From positions 1 to 40,075 of the forward strand of contig JAGKQJ010000016.1 in assembly GCA_017898095.1 (NCBI GenBank): a stretch of DNA of 40,075 nt, read 5' to 3'. The first letter of the stretch is position 1; every line of letters begins with the position of its first letter. Origin of the DNA: Bacillaceae bacterium Marseille-Q3522. GTDB taxonomy: Bacteria; Bacillota; Bacilli; Bacillales; Cytobacillaceae. The notes below the pieces were generated by a model. The model was not told where the DNA came from. It saw only the letters and a list, made by a program, of their open reading frames with translations, and made no database searches. Both the position numbers and the translations under genes were made by a program. Positions 22,991 through 31,732 of this stretch are shown in pieces.

Positions 22991-23706
22991 GAGGGTTTGT
23001 CGCACTTCATTATGTCAGTCTGCCTATTTGTTTATGTCTTATGACGGTTAGTAATCCTGCTAATATAAAGTCTATATTTCAAGATCCTTCTTTTGTCTCT
23101 GCCTGTTGGAATACGGTCTTCATTAGCGTCACTGTTGCCGCAATACACCTGCTCACTGGAAATCTGGCCGGTTATTATTTAGCGCAGAGGAAACATTGGT
23201 TTTGGGATATCCTTTTGCAGCTGCCGCTGCTCGTTCCGTTGTTGATTGTTACTGCTGCCGTTCATTACTGTCTGTTGTTTTTCAATATGTCAGATCAAAT
23301 CTTAGGTGTTATTATTGTCCATTTATTACCAGGATCCCCATATGCCATTCGGATTTCGCGAAATCGTTTTGCAGAGCTTAATCGGGATCTAACAGGATAT
23401 ATTCGCTTGATGGGAGGCGGGAACTGGAAGATGTTAATGGAAGTTTATCTCCCACTTTTGCAAAAAAGCAATGAAGCGATCGTCCTACTTTCCATTGTGA
23501 TTTCGATCAGCCAGTACGCTGTGACAGCAATTATCGGAGGGGGAATGGTGCCAACATTGGCAACATTGCTTTTTCCATTTTTTACGTCATCCGACTTGTC
23601 ACTGGCAGCGACAGCAGTTTTACTAACCGTTTTGCTATCAATGTTAATCGTATGGTCGTTTCGGTTGCTATACACAGGCTTCGTCTGGATCATATCAAGG
23701 GGGTAA
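22987..23706 (+). CDS. ABC-transporter permease 2 (C-terminal half of YnjC)
   Basis: A 239-residue membrane protein with six predicted helices. The EAA-type loop that docks on the ATPase is visible as GYIRLMGGGNWKMLMEVYLPLL (about 138-159), with the Gly followed by a typical M-x-x-V-x-L-P-L pattern. It starts by ATGA overlap with permease 1 and precedes the ATPase by 4 bp. Together with permease 1 it should make the heterodimeric channel of a YnjBCD-like importer. Confidence 0.88.
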   Translation: MRGFVALHYVSLPICLCLMTVSNPANIKSIFQDPSFVSACWNTVFISVTVAAIHLLTGNLAGYYLAQRKHWFWDILLQLPLLVPLLIVTAAVHYCLLFFNMSDQILGVIIVHLLPGSPYAIRISRNRFAELNRDLTGYIRLMGGGNWKMLMEVYLPLLQKSNEAIVLLSIVISISQYAVTAIIGGGMVPTLATLLFPFFTSSDLSLAATAVLLTVLLSMLIVWSFRLLYTGFVWIISRG

Positions 23707-23710
23707 AAAA

Positions 23711-24577
23711 ATGCCAATTTTGAGTGTAACGGATCTAAAAAAAACGATCGCCGGTAAAGTCTTGTTTTCCGGATTAAATTTTTCTCTGGAAGCGGGTGAG
23801 TTGCTTTTATTACTCGGTGCATCAGGCAGCGGAAAAACAACGTTACTGCGGATCCTTGCCGGATTGACTCTATATGACAGCGGCTCGATTGATTCCGTTG
23901 TCCAATATGAACGGATCGGTTATATCCAGCAAAAACCAGTGTTATTCTCCCATATGACTGTATTAGAAAACGTCGCGTTTCCGCTCAAGTGCCAAAAAAT
24001 AAAAAGAAAGGAGCGGGAAAAACGTGCCGCTGTATTTTTACAGCGAATTGGTCTTGGAGATTTTATGGATCGCTTTCCTTACGAGCTCTCAGGCGGGCAG
24101 CAGCAACGAATATCGATTGCCCGTGCCTTCATCGCGGATCCGCAATTGATTCTAATGGATGAACCTTTTAGTCATTTGGATGCTGAATTAAGCAGAAAAA
24201 TACAAGATTGGACGATGAATCTAATACGTAAACAACACCTCGCTGCTATATTAGTTACGCATCATTATGAAGAAGTAAAACGGTTGAATAGCCGTACGAT
24301 GATATTGCAGGACGGTTGTTTACATGTAGGGACAGGAGCTGCTATTGAGGCATTTTTTGGCCTGAGTCGTAAATGGCAGGGCAAGAACGTGCCGCTTTCA
24401 CAGTGGCGTTTGTCACAGAGGGGGATTCCCGTAAAAGTATGCAGCCAGATTACCTTATATGGAACAAAGCAATGGCTTGTGGAAACGGCGGATGGTTCCC
24501 GCTGTTTTATTGCAGCAGAACGGGATGAAAACCTGCCTGTACCAGCTTTTATTGCCCCGTTGGAAGGAGGAGATTAG
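23711..24577 (+). CDS. ABC-transporter ATPase, YnjD-like
   Basis: A 288-residue cytosolic ATPase. Walker A GASGSGKTT (about 36-44), Q-loop QQKPVLFSHM, signature LSGGQQQR (about 130-137), Walker B LILMDEPFSHLD and switch His in VTHHYEE are all intact. After about residue 205 there is an extra 80-residue tail (beta-rich, GTKQWLVETADGSRCFIAAE) that could be a regulatory or TOBE-like domain. The SD AGGGGG lies 6 nt before the ATG. It couples ATP hydrolysis to import by the two permeases encoded just upstream. Confidence 0.92.
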   Translation: MPILSVTDLKKTIAGKVLFSGLNFSLEAGELLLLLGASGSGKTTLLRILAGLTLYDSGSIDSVVQYERIGYIQQKPVLFSHMTVLENVAFPLKCQKIKRKEREKRAAVFLQRIGLGDFMDRFPYELSGGQQQRISIARAFIADPQLILMDEPFSHLDAELSRKIQDWTMNLIRKQHLAAILVTHHYEEVKRLNSRTMILQDGCLHVGTGAAIEAFFGLSRKWQGKNVPLSQWRLSQRGIPVKVCSQITLYGTKQWLVETADGSRCFIAAERDENLPVPAFIAPLEGGD

Positions 24578-24581
24578 GGGG

Positions 24582-25181
24582 ATGTTAGATACGAAAGCAA
24601 AACCCTATGTTACCCCGGTATTGAATTTTTTGGCAGATAGAATGCTAAAATGGAGTTTGACAGCGAATCAAGTAACCGTTGCTGCCTTTATCATCGGCAT
24701 TGCTTCGGTGGTTTTTCTTTACTTTGACTTTGTGATGATCAGCTTTATTCTGTTATGGTTGTCCGGCCTATTAGACGCACTCGATGGAACGATTGCCCGC
24801 AAAACAAAGAAAACAGCATTCGGAACCGTTCTGGATGTGACGTTTGATAGATTGGTAGAAGCAGGTATCATCATCGCATTAGCGGTGAAATATCCGCAAA
24901 ATCAATTGATTCTATTAGTTCTGATGACCAGCATCTTGTTTGGGATAACCGTTTTTCTCGTCATTGGCAATGTGATAAAAAATGACGGAGTCAAATCATT
25001 TCACTATGCTCCTGCTCTCGCTGAACGGAGCGAAGGATTTCTATTGTTGTCGGCGATGATGTTCAGCCCGGCAAATGTTTTATTCTGGCCAACGCTTTTG
25101 TTTATCGTTGTGGAAACGATCAGCGGGATACAACGGCTGGCAGAAGCCTACAGACAGCTGGAAAGGGAGGGAGACATATGA
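24582..25181 (+). CDS. CDP-alcohol phosphatidyltransferase family protein (YnjF-like)
   Basis: A 199-residue membrane protein with the complete family motif D-x2-D-G-x2-A-R-x8-G-x3-D-x3-D, seen as LDALDGTIARKTKKTAFG followed by VLDVTFD (residues about 65-92). The motif binds two metal ions and transfers a phosphatidyl group from a CDP-linked donor to an alcohol. There are about five membrane helices. The ATG at 24582 follows GGAGGAGATTAGGGG; an upstream overlap with the ATPase frame is not needed. In E. coli the YnjF homologue also lies next to ynjBCD, so the link between the importer and a lipid head-group enzyme is conserved. The acceptor alcohol is unknown. Confidence 0.9.
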   Translation: MLDTKAKPYVTPVLNFLADRMLKWSLTANQVTVAAFIIGIASVVFLYFDFVMISFILLWLSGLLDALDGTIARKTKKTAFGTVLDVTFDRLVEAGIIIALAVKYPQNQLILLVLMTSILFGITVFLVIGNVIKNDGVKSFHYAPALAERSEGFLLLSAMMFSPANVLFWPTLLFIVVETISGIQRLAEAYRQLEREGDI

Positions 25182-26554
25182 AAAAGCATAAAGTGATCGT
25201 TATTGGTGGTGGTGCAGCCGGTTTATATACTGCGGCAGGATTAGCCCGTTTCGGTGTAGATATAGCACTTGTCGATGCTGCTTCGGAAATGGGCGGTGAC
25301 TGCCTTCATACAGGATGTGTCCCGTCGAAGACGCTGCTGCATTGGGCAGAAAAAGGCTTGTCCTGGACATCAATTCAAGCAAAAATGAAAGAGACAATCA
25401 CTATTTTGCAAGAGAATGATAGTGACCGGCGCTTCCGTGATTTAGGAGTAACGTTGTATAAAGGGCATGCTGTTTTTCACGATAAAAAAGTGATCTTGGT
25501 CGGCAGGAAAACGATGTTGACAGCGGACAAATTTGTTTTAGCAACGGGTGCCCGGCCGATAATACCATCGATTCCAGGATTATCGCCTGATATGTATGAT
25601 ACCCATGAAACTTTGTTTACCCGCATGTCTTTACCTAAACGAAGCTTGATTATTGGTGCCGGAGCCGTTGGATTGGAAATTGGCCAGGCGTTAGCAAAAA
25701 TGGGAACGGAAGTAACTTTATTGGACAGGAATCAGCTTTTTCTCCCGGGTTTAGACCGTGAGGTTGCAGAGGCAGCCTACAAAAGGCTCAGCCGCGAACT
25801 TTCTATTCATCTTGATTGTAGTATCACGAAAGTGGAACGGACAGAAGGGAAAATTTGTGTCACGATTCATAATGAGAAGCAGCTTTTTACAGATCACTTA
25901 TTTATCGCTGCCGGCCGGCAGCCGGAGACAAGTAGCTTGAGGCTCGATACCGCAGGTGTGGAAAAAAATCCGAAGCAAAATATCAAAGTGAATGCGTATC
26001 TGCAGACAACGAATCCGCACATTTATGCAGCAGGAGATTGTATCGGTGCACCAATGCTGACACATGCTGCCGGCGAAGAGGCACGTACCATCATCACCAA
26101 TCTTATATTTGGGCGGGTAAAAAAGATGTCCTATCACGGGATGGCAGCTGTGATTTATACAGATCCGGAAATATATCAGCTTTTTTCTGCGGAAGTTCAA
26201 GGAAAAGAGCAAGTCTATACGTTTACATCGAGAGGTACAGACACAGACAGATTTATTATTGATGGTGAACCTGATGCAATTGTGAAAATAAAAACAAATA
26301 AAAAAGGCAGAATTCTCGGTGCACAGGCTGTCGGAACGTTAGCTTCATCGTATATGCAGCTCGTTGCTTCCATAGCTGTTGGAAAAAGATCTTTGGCTGC
26401 TCTTGCCAGTATTCCTTACCCATATCCTCTGAAGTCGGAGATTTTGAAAACAATCGCAAACCAGTATTTGTTGGAAAAATTTCAACATCCATTTGTTCAA
26501 GCAATTTTACGTGTATGGCTTCGTTTACGCAGGCTGAAAGGGGAAAAAAGATGA
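25178..26554 (+). CDS. FAD-dependent pyridine nucleotide-disulfide oxidoreductase
   Basis: A 458-residue flavoprotein of the dihydrolipoamide dehydrogenase/mercuric reductase family. The FAD motif is GGGAAGLYTA (about 8-17). The redox disulfide is C-x4-C in GGDCLHTGCVPSK (about 39-51), the NAD(P) motif GAGAVGLEIG (about 162-171) and the second FAD motif IYAAGDC (about 278-284). The dimerisation domain lacks the usual HPT catalytic His and has SIPYPYPLKSEI, which argues against a lipoamide dehydrogenase. The N-terminal mercury-binding domain and C-terminal CC of MerA are absent. A basic tail (RVWLRLRRLKGEKR) may touch the membrane. It is ATGA-coupled to the CDP-alcohol enzyme. Its electron acceptor is unknown; the TVP38 partner suggests a membrane-linked one. 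Confidence 0.88.
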   Translation: MKKHKVIVIGGGAAGLYTAAGLARFGVDIALVDAASEMGGDCLHTGCVPSKTLLHWAEKGLSWTSIQAKMKETITILQENDSDRRFRDLGVTLYKGHAVFHDKKVILVGRKTMLTADKFVLATGARPIIPSIPGLSPDMYDTHETLFTRMSLPKRSLIIGAGAVGLEIGQALAKMGTEVTLLDRNQLFLPGLDREVAEAAYKRLSRELSIHLDCSITKVERTEGKICVTIHNEKQLFTDHLFIAAGRQPETSSLRLDTAGVEKNPKQNIKVNAYLQTTNPHIYAAGDCIGAPMLTHAAGEEARTIITNLIFGRVKKMSYHGMAAVIYTDPEIYQLFSAEVQGKEQVYTFTSRGTDTDRFIIDGEPDAIVKIKTNKKGRILGAQAVGTLASSYMQLVASIAVGKRSLAALASIPYPYPLKSEILKTIANQYLLEKFQHPFVQAILRVWLRLRRLKGEKR

Positions 26555-27207
26555 ATGAAAAATGGAAAAAACGCAGGTTGCTAATAGCTGTCACCGTATT
26601 GCTTTGCCTCGGATTGGCAGGCGCTTATTACAGTCATAGCATTAATCTGCATGCCTTAAAAAGATTAAGCGGGTTTGTGCAAGACTTAGGGATTTGGGGC
26701 GAATTGGGATATATTCTTTTATATACAATCCGGCCATTGCTGCTTTTTCCGGCAACACCGTTGACATTGTTTGGCGGCTACACATTTGGGGCATTTCGCG
26801 GCACCATACTAGACATTATTGGAGCGGGAAGCGGTGCTTGTCTGGCATTTTTTCTCAGCAGGTATCTCGGCCGTGAGACCGTGGTATCATGGCTTAAGAA
26901 TAAAAAAGTAGCGAAACTGGATTCTTATTTAGGCAATAATGGTTTTCTGGCAGTGCTCTATCTGCGCATCATTCCTTTTTTACCATTTGACAGCGTTAAT
27001 TACGGGATGGGAATTACTGCTGTTAAAGCCCGTGATTATGTAATCGCAACTTATCTTGGCATTATTCCCGGTGCCTTCACGTTAAATTTTCTCGGTTCAT
27101 CGCTGCACGAGTGGAATAGTCAATTGTGGGTTGCAATCGCTCTATATGGCATAATGGCAATTTTACCACTGATTGTAAAAAAGTTCAGCAAGAGAGCCGC
27201 TGACTGA
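26551..27207 (+). CDS. TVP38/TMEM64 (DedA-like, VTT domain) membrane protein
   Basis: A 218-residue protein with about five hydrophobic segments and the VTT/SNARE-associated domain: RPLLLFPATPLTLFGGYTFG (about 62-81) and GAGSGACLAFFLSRYLGR (about 101-118). The later segment YLRIIPFLPFDSVNYGMGIT contains the conserved R-x-x-P-x-x-P-F re-entrant motif. DedA-superfamily proteins include lipid scramblases/flippases; TVP38 proteins often sit beside flavin disulfide oxidoreductases. The ATG at 26551 (SD AAAGGGG) overlaps the stop of the flavoprotein gene. It is the last gene of the seven-gene operon; no clear terminator follows. Confidence 0.9.
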   Translation: MNEKWKKRRLLIAVTVLLCLGLAGAYYSHSINLHALKRLSGFVQDLGIWGELGYILLYTIRPLLLFPATPLTLFGGYTFGAFRGTILDIIGAGSGACLAFFLSRYLGRETVVSWLKNKKVAKLDSYLGNNGFLAVLYLRIIPFLPFDSVNYGMGITAVKARDYVIATYLGIIPGAFTLNFLGSSLHEWNSQLWVAIALYGIMAILPLIVKKFSKRAAD

Positions 27208-27277
27208 ATGGCTGATAAAGGATGGTGAACGGCTAATATAGATAAAGGATGGAAAGTGGCAGATAAATTTTTGGAAT

Positions 27278-27648
27278 GGGGACAAAAACTCCAAAAACGG
27301 GGACATAAATACAAAAGAAGGGATCATAAATCCTGAAAATGGGGACATAAACTCTAAAAATGAGGACAAAAATCCAAAGAATAGGAACATAACACCCGAA
27401 AATGAGGATAAAAATTCAAAAATTAAGGGAGCGAATCCCATTAAAGAGGTTATTTAATCCGGAATGGGGTCATAAACTCAAAAATGAAGACAAAAATCCA
27501 GGTGAATGGGGCAAAACTCTTAGAATAAGGACATAAACTCCAAAAACGGGGACATAAATCCAAAACAAGGGAACATAAATCCTGAAAAAGAGGACATAAA
27601 CTCTAAAAAAGAGGACATAAATCCTGAAAATGGAGAGAAAATTCAAAA
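27278..27648. repeat. Degenerate 21-bp minisatellite, about 18 units
   Basis: Units of 19-22 bases with consensus close to GGGACATAAATCCTGAAAATG follow each other from 27278 to about 27648; good copies start near 27320, 27341, 27530, 27551, 27572, 27593 and 27614. The middle units (about 27420-27500) are most degraded. Because 21 is a multiple of three, the minus strand keeps a long open frame with heptads such as FMSPFLE and FLSPFQK. No SD-supported gene is seen, so I treat this as non-coding. Confidence 0.9.
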
Positions 27649-27671
27649 AATTATTGTTATTTCTTCTAAAA

Positions 27672-27708
27672 AGAAGACCTCTAACACAAAAAGCGGTAGA
27701 GGTCTTCT
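27672..27708 (-). terminator. Terminator of the DrrAB-type exporter operon
   Basis: AGAAGACCTCTA (27672-27683) and TAGAGGTCTTCT (27697-27708) form a perfect 12-bp stem. On the minus strand the stem is followed by TTTTAG, and it lies about 110 bases behind the stop of the permease gene. Confidence 0.75.
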
Positions 27709-27821
27709 CATCTCATGCTAATCAGCTAAGGAAAGCGATGATCTATCTTTAGATACAGACAAGGTCTTTGTTGATCCACAAGCATGATCTTTTGCTGATT
27801 TTCATTAAGCATACTTCCAGA

Positions 27822-28646
27822 TTACTTTTTATTCCGATATAAATACATCGTTAATGGCGCAAAGACAACGATAAGAATACCGGACGCGAGAAATACAAGA
27901 CTGATATCGTTAATAGACGGTGTCCCGTGCATCAACCCGCGGACTGCAGTGACAAGCAACGTAATCGGGTTCACATTGACAACAGCTTCGAGCACGTCCG
28001 GCATCGTCTCCGGATCAACAAAGGTATTACTGGCAAAGGTTAATGGGAATAGAACCATCATACTGACGCCTGTAACTGCCTTCTCTGTGCGCATCACTAA
28101 ACCGAGGGTCGTCCATATCCAAGATAAACTGAATGAGAAAAGAAGCAAAAGCCCTACTCCGAGCAGAACACCGACAAGGCCCCCTTCCGGGCGGAAACCA
28201 AGCAACAGACCTAACAATATCATGATCGTAGAGGCAATGGAGTAACGAACCATGTCCACAAGTAATGCGCCTACGAGAACGGATGGCCGCCAGATCGGCA
28301 GCGTACGAAAACGATCGAAGGTTCCTTTGGAAATATCATTATTCAAATCGACGCCGGTGTACATGGTGATCATTGCGACGGTCATCACTAAGATACCCGG
28401 GAGAAGGAATTGCAAATATTCACCAGTGGATCCGGCTAATGCTCCACCGAAAAGATACGTGTACATTAATAAGAAAATAATCGGAAATAACGTTACATCA
28501 AACAGTTGCTCAGGGACATGTTTAATTCGTAAAAGCGCCCGCCATGCGAATGTGATACATGCAGATAAAGCACTTGGACGTGCCGGTCTTGTCCGGGGGG
28601 AAATCGCCTGCAGCAATGTATTTTCAATATTATTGCCAGTATTCAT
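27822..28646 (-). CDS. ABC-2 type exporter permease, DrrB-like
   Basis: A 274-residue membrane protein of the ABC-2 type. A cytosolic N-terminus (about 1-35) is followed by six hydrophobic segments: [34 protein letters not shown], and then [29 protein letters not shown] with the ABC-2 consensus F-x-P-x-x-x-M-P before NVNPIT. DrrB proteins form the channel for daunorubicin or similar amphiphiles with DrrA. The start overlaps the ATPase stop as ATGA, so the pair is coupled. Base composition looks a little more GC-rich than the neighbourhood, compatible with transfer. Substrate unknown. Confidence 0.9.
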   Translation of the reverse strand: MNTGNNIENTLLQAISPRTRPARPSALSACITFAWRALLRIKHVPEQLFDVTLFPIIFLLMYTYLFGGALAGSTGEYLQFLLPGILVMTVAMITMYTGVDLNNDISKGTFDRFRTLPIWRPSVLVGALLVDMVRYSIASTIMILLGLLLGFRPEGGLVGVLLGVGLLLLFSFSLSWIWTTLGLVMRTEKAVTGVSMMVLFPLTFASNTFVDPETMPDVLEAVVNVNPITLLVTAVRGLMHGTPSINDISLVFLASGILIVVFAPLTMYLYRNKK

Positions 28647-29614
28647 GCTTTGACAACCTCCGTTTCTTTTTCTTCGGTTTCTGCCGGCCGTCCGGTCAGT
28701 GTAAGGAATACTTCATCAAGGCTTGGCTGCCCGAGAGAAAAATCAGTGACGGTAATATTGGACCGGGCCAGTTCTCCCAACGCGGCAGCAACCCGTGCTG
28801 TATCTGTGACCCGTGCGGAAAGGGAAGTAGGATCGGAATCAAGTTGAATCGGGACATTCAGATGCTGTGCCAACAGCTGTTCTGCCTGATGGCGCATTTG
28901 CGGATCCAGCAGGCGCACATGCAATGCTCCTGATCCGACGGATGCTTTCAGTTCACCGCTCGTTCCTTCTGCAATCACTTTTCCATGGTCAATTACGGCT
29001 ATTCTATCGGCTAACTGATCCGCTTCATCCAAGTATTGGGTGGTGAGTAAAACAGTCGTGCCAGTGTTGACAAGGGCACGAACAATGTCCCAAACCTGGT
29101 TACGGCTGCGCGGATCCAGTCCTGTTGTTGGTTCGTCAAGAAAAAGCAATTCAGGGGAGATAACAATACTGGCAGCTATGTCAATCCTGCGCCTCATCCC
29201 GCCGGAATATTTTTTTACTTGGCGAGTTCCTGCTTCCTCCAAGCCAAAAGCATGAAGCAGTTCACCGGCACGCTCCTTCGCTTGTTTTCTGTTGTAACCC
29301 AAAAGTCTGGCAATCAAGATTAAATTCTCGATACCAGTAAGATTTTCATCAATGGAAGCAAATTGTCCGGTTAAACTTACTTTGCTTCTTACGGAGTCGG
29401 CTTCGCTAAGCAAATTATGACCAAGTACACGCGCTTGTCCTGCATCCGGCTGCAACAAGGTAGCCAGCATCCGAATTGTCGTTGTTTTTCCGGCACCGTT
29501 CGGACCAAGGACACCATAAACCGTTCCTTTACGTACAGAAAGATCGAGACCATCCACAGCGCGATTATCCCCAAATGTTTTCACGAGTCCAGTTGCCTCA
29601 ATGGCAAAGTCCAT
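28643..29614 (-). CDS. ABC exporter ATPase, DrrA-like
   Basis: A 323-residue ATPase of the daunorubicin-resistance type. Walker [11 protein letters not shown] (about 36-45), Q-loop [10 protein letters not shown], signature YSGGMRRR, Walker [13 protein letters not shown] and switch His replaced by Q in [12 protein letters not shown], as is usual in DrrA. The C-terminal DrrA-specific domain ends in [13 protein letters not shown]. The ATG at 29614 is chosen because GGAGG is 9 nt upstream; a TTG at 29623 abuts the SD. It energises the permease at 27822-28646. Such pairs give self-resistance or lipid/peptide export. No biosynthetic genes are nearby, so a resistance or housekeeping role is more likely than product export. 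Confidence 0.92.
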   Translation of the reverse strand: MDFAIEATGLVKTFGDNRAVDGLDLSVRKGTVYGVLGPNGAGKTTTIRMLATLLQPDAGQARVLGHNLLSEADSVRSKVSLTGQFASIDENLTGIENLILIARLLGYNRKQAKERAGELLHAFGLEEAGTRQVKKYSGGMRRRIDIAASIVISPELLFLDEPTTGLDPRSRNQVWDIVRALVNTGTTVLLTTQYLDEADQLADRIAVIDHGKVIAEGTSGELKASVGSGALHVRLLDPQMRHQAEQLLAQHLNVPIQLDSDPTSLSARVTDTARVAAALGELARSNITVTDFSLGQPSLDEVFLTLTGRPAETEEKETEVVKA

Positions 29615-29946
29615 TTTTCCCAACCTCCGTATTTTTTCAAATTTTTAGCCCACACAGAATGAATTGAAATGATGAAAAAACATGATAATACCGACTTGTA
29701 AAAATACTTCGTTTTTAATACCATTTTAAAAAATTTTTAAAGAGTTGTGTCTTAAAAAGTGGGCTACCAATACAGTAACTTATATAATGAAAATTCGCAA
29801 TATTACCTTACTTGATTAATTTTTTACCAATTATGAAATAGCTCGTTCATCATATTTAGTGATACCGTGATTTTCTCCCACATAGAATACTATAAAGCAG
29901 TAAGGGTGTAACGGCCGCTTAACTGCGAAATAAGGGGGGATCCGCT
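29615..29946. other. Gene-free AT-rich region between divergent units
   Basis: There is no credible coding sequence. A TATAAT at 29783-29788 on the plus strand lacks a good -35. It probably contains the promoters for the minus-strand exporter operon and for the small ORF at 29947. Confidence 0.4.
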
Positions 29947-30075
29947 ATGTCCGAAACGGTCATCACAAAGGAATTATTAGCTCATTATCACAACTTAAAT
30001 AAAATCAATGAGCTTCTTGAGCAAATAAAACAGCAGCATGGAACCTTGGAACAGGAAAGATCTGCGGCAGAATAA
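29947..30075 (+). CDS. 42-residue microprotein with a coiled-coil-like helix
   Basis: ATG at 29947 with AAGGGGGATC (29932-29941) upstream encodes MSETVITKELLAHYHNLNKI followed by NELLEQIKQQHGTLEQERSAAE, stop TAA at 30073-30075. The sequence is charged and helical with heptad-like leucine and isoleucine spacing, without membrane segment or cysteine. I do not recognise it. It is too short for routine gene callers but has a good SD and coding-like composition. It lies alone between the exporter operon and the glycolipid operon. It could be a regulator or an assembly factor; no function is claimed. Confidence 0.6.
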   Translation: MSETVITKELLAHYHNLNKINELLEQIKQQHGTLEQERSAAE

Positions 30076-30463
30076 GAACGGATTGCATTTCTGGAAAATA
30101 TAAGCTAGTTCACTACAGCCATGATATAGAAATTCAAAGAGAAACATAAAAAATTTATATTCAGTTTACATTCTTTTGTTAACATGATAATGAGTAAAAA
30201 ATATGGCATAATGATAATATAATCAAAATGAGTAACATGATATTGTTGACTACTTTTGACTTAAAGAACCAGATACGTTAAGATTACTCTATCAGATGGA
30301 ATACATGGATGAAGAATAGGTTAAAGCAATATCAATCCTGCCTGTCTGAAGCATGGCTACTTCACAAGTACTGAAATAATCTCATACTTCAGATGTATGT
30401 TTTTGATCACATTCTATTAGATAATATATATAGCTCAATAAATAATTAGAGGAGGGTTACTTT
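30076..30463. other. Gene-free leader upstream of the glycolipid operon
   Basis: Nearly 390 AT-rich bases without an ORF of note. CATAATGATAATATAAT (30208-30224) has -10-like elements. TTGACT at 30246-30251 has no matching -10 at 17 bp. GAGGAGGG (30451-30458) is the SD of the first glycosyltransferase. A long untranslated leader is possible. Confidence 0.35.
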
Positions 30464-31732
30464 ATGAACATCGGTATTTTTACCGACACGTATTATCCTC
30501 AAATTAGCGGTGTTTCAACATCCGTCATTATATTAAAAAAAGAACTTGAATTACTCGGACATCATGTTTATATTTTTACTTCATCTGATTCACAGGCGGA
30601 TTTAGAAAATGAGAAAGGGCATGTCTTTCGTTTTCCAAGTTTCTCAGCGCTTGTTGTGCCCGATAGAAGGCTTGCTGTTTTAGGATTTATAAAGGCAGCG
30701 CAAATTGCACAACGCCTTAACCTTGATATTATTCATACACAAACAGAGTTCTCAATGGGTTTGATGGGCAAGCATGTCGCGAAAAAGCTTGCGATTCCAT
30801 TTGTCCATACGTATCATACAATGTATGAGGATTATTTACATTATGTTGGCAAAGGCTATCTCATCACACCGAAAATGGTTGAAAAATTAACACTTAATTT
30901 TTGCAAGCAGGCACATACCATTATTGCACCAACAGCAAAGGTGTACAAAAAATTGCATGAATATGGTGTTCAAAATCATGTTGAAATTATTCCGACAGGG
31001 ATTGATTTTTCAAAATTTAGTCAATCTAAAGTAAGGGAAAATCAGCTTTCCAATATACGCAGACAATTAGGACTGCATCCGGATGATAAGATAATTATAA
31101 CGATATCAAGACTGGCAAAAGAAAAGAATATTAGTGCGATTATTAAAGCCATGCCGGATGTGATCAGACAGCTTCCTCAAGCAAAATTGGTTATTGTCGG
31201 GGATGGACCATCCCGTTTAAAGCTTGAGCAGTTAGCAATTGAATTAAATTTACAACAGCATTGTTTTTTTACCGGACAAAAAGAATGGAGAGAAATACCG
31301 TTATATTATCGATTAGGGGAAATTTTTGTTAGTGCCTCAACTTCTGAAACCCAAGGCCTGACTTATTTTGAAGCAATGGCATCAGAAATGCCTGTCGTTG
31401 CAAAGAGAGATGCGAGTTTAAAATCAGTTATAGAGGATCATGTTACAGGTTATCTGTTTGATCATGATCAACAATTAGCCGACTTACTAATACGGGTATT
31501 CCAGGAAAAAGAACAGTGGCCAAAATTAGTTGAAAACGCAAAACAACGCATTTATCCGGTTTCTTCAAAACAATTTGCGGGCGATGTTGAATCGGTTTAT
31601 CAGAAAGCTGAAAAAGAATATGTGATTCCAAACGAAAATCGGTTAAAAAGTTCACTTCACAGTATGTCAACATTTATTTTGTTGACGGGAAGAAAGGTTC
31701 ATATATCCAGAAAAGCGAGCCGTCATAAATGA
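30464..31732 (+). CDS. lafA: LafA-type 1,2-diacylglycerol glucosyltransferase (GT4)
   Basis: A 422-residue family 4 glycosyltransferase with two Rossmann domains. The N-terminus NIGIFTDTYYPQISGVSTSV and the segment HTYHTMYEDYLHYVGKG are characteristic of the Firmicute monoglucosyl-diacylglycerol synthases (Listeria LafA, pneumococcal homologues). The E-x7-E motif is ETQGLTYFE (about 303-311), and the sugar-nucleotide segment GDGPSRLKLEQLA precedes it. The enzyme transfers glucose from UDP-Glc to diacylglycerol at the inner membrane face, the first step of glycolipid and lipoteichoic acid anchor synthesis. The SD GAGGAGGG is 8 nt upstream. The stop overlaps the next start (ATGA). Confidence 0.88.
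   Translation: MNIGIFTDTYYPQISGVSTSVIILKKELELLGHHVYIFTSSDSQADLENEKGHVFRFPSFSALVVPDRRLAVLGFIKAAQIAQRLNLDIIHTQTEFSMGLMGKHVAKKLAIPFVHTYHTMYEDYLHYVGKGYLITPKMVEKLTLNFCKQAHTIIAPTAKVYKKLHEYGVQNHVEIIPTGIDFSKFSQSKVRENQLSNIRRQLGLHPDDKIIITISRLAKEKNISAIIKAMPDVIRQLPQAKLVIVGDGPSRLKLEQLAIELNLQQHCFFTGQKEWREIPLYYRLGEIFVSASTSETQGLTYFEAMASEMPVVAKRDASLKSVIEDHVTGYLFDHDQQLADLLIRVFQEKEQWPKLVENAKQRIYPVSSKQFAGDVESVYQKAEKEYVIPNENRLKSSLHSMSTFILLTGRKVHISRKASRHK

Noticed and set aside
27163-27441. Open minus-strand frame with FLSPF-type heptads
   Set aside because: It is created by the 21-bp minisatellite, has no SD and overlaps the end of the TVP38 gene; treated as non-coding.
27278-27648. CRISPR array
   Set aside because: Units are contiguous without unique spacers and are degenerate; no cas gene is nearby.
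27822-29614. Part of an antibiotic biosynthesis cluster because of DrrAB similarity
   Set aside because: No biosynthetic genes are present on either side; only exporter function is supported.
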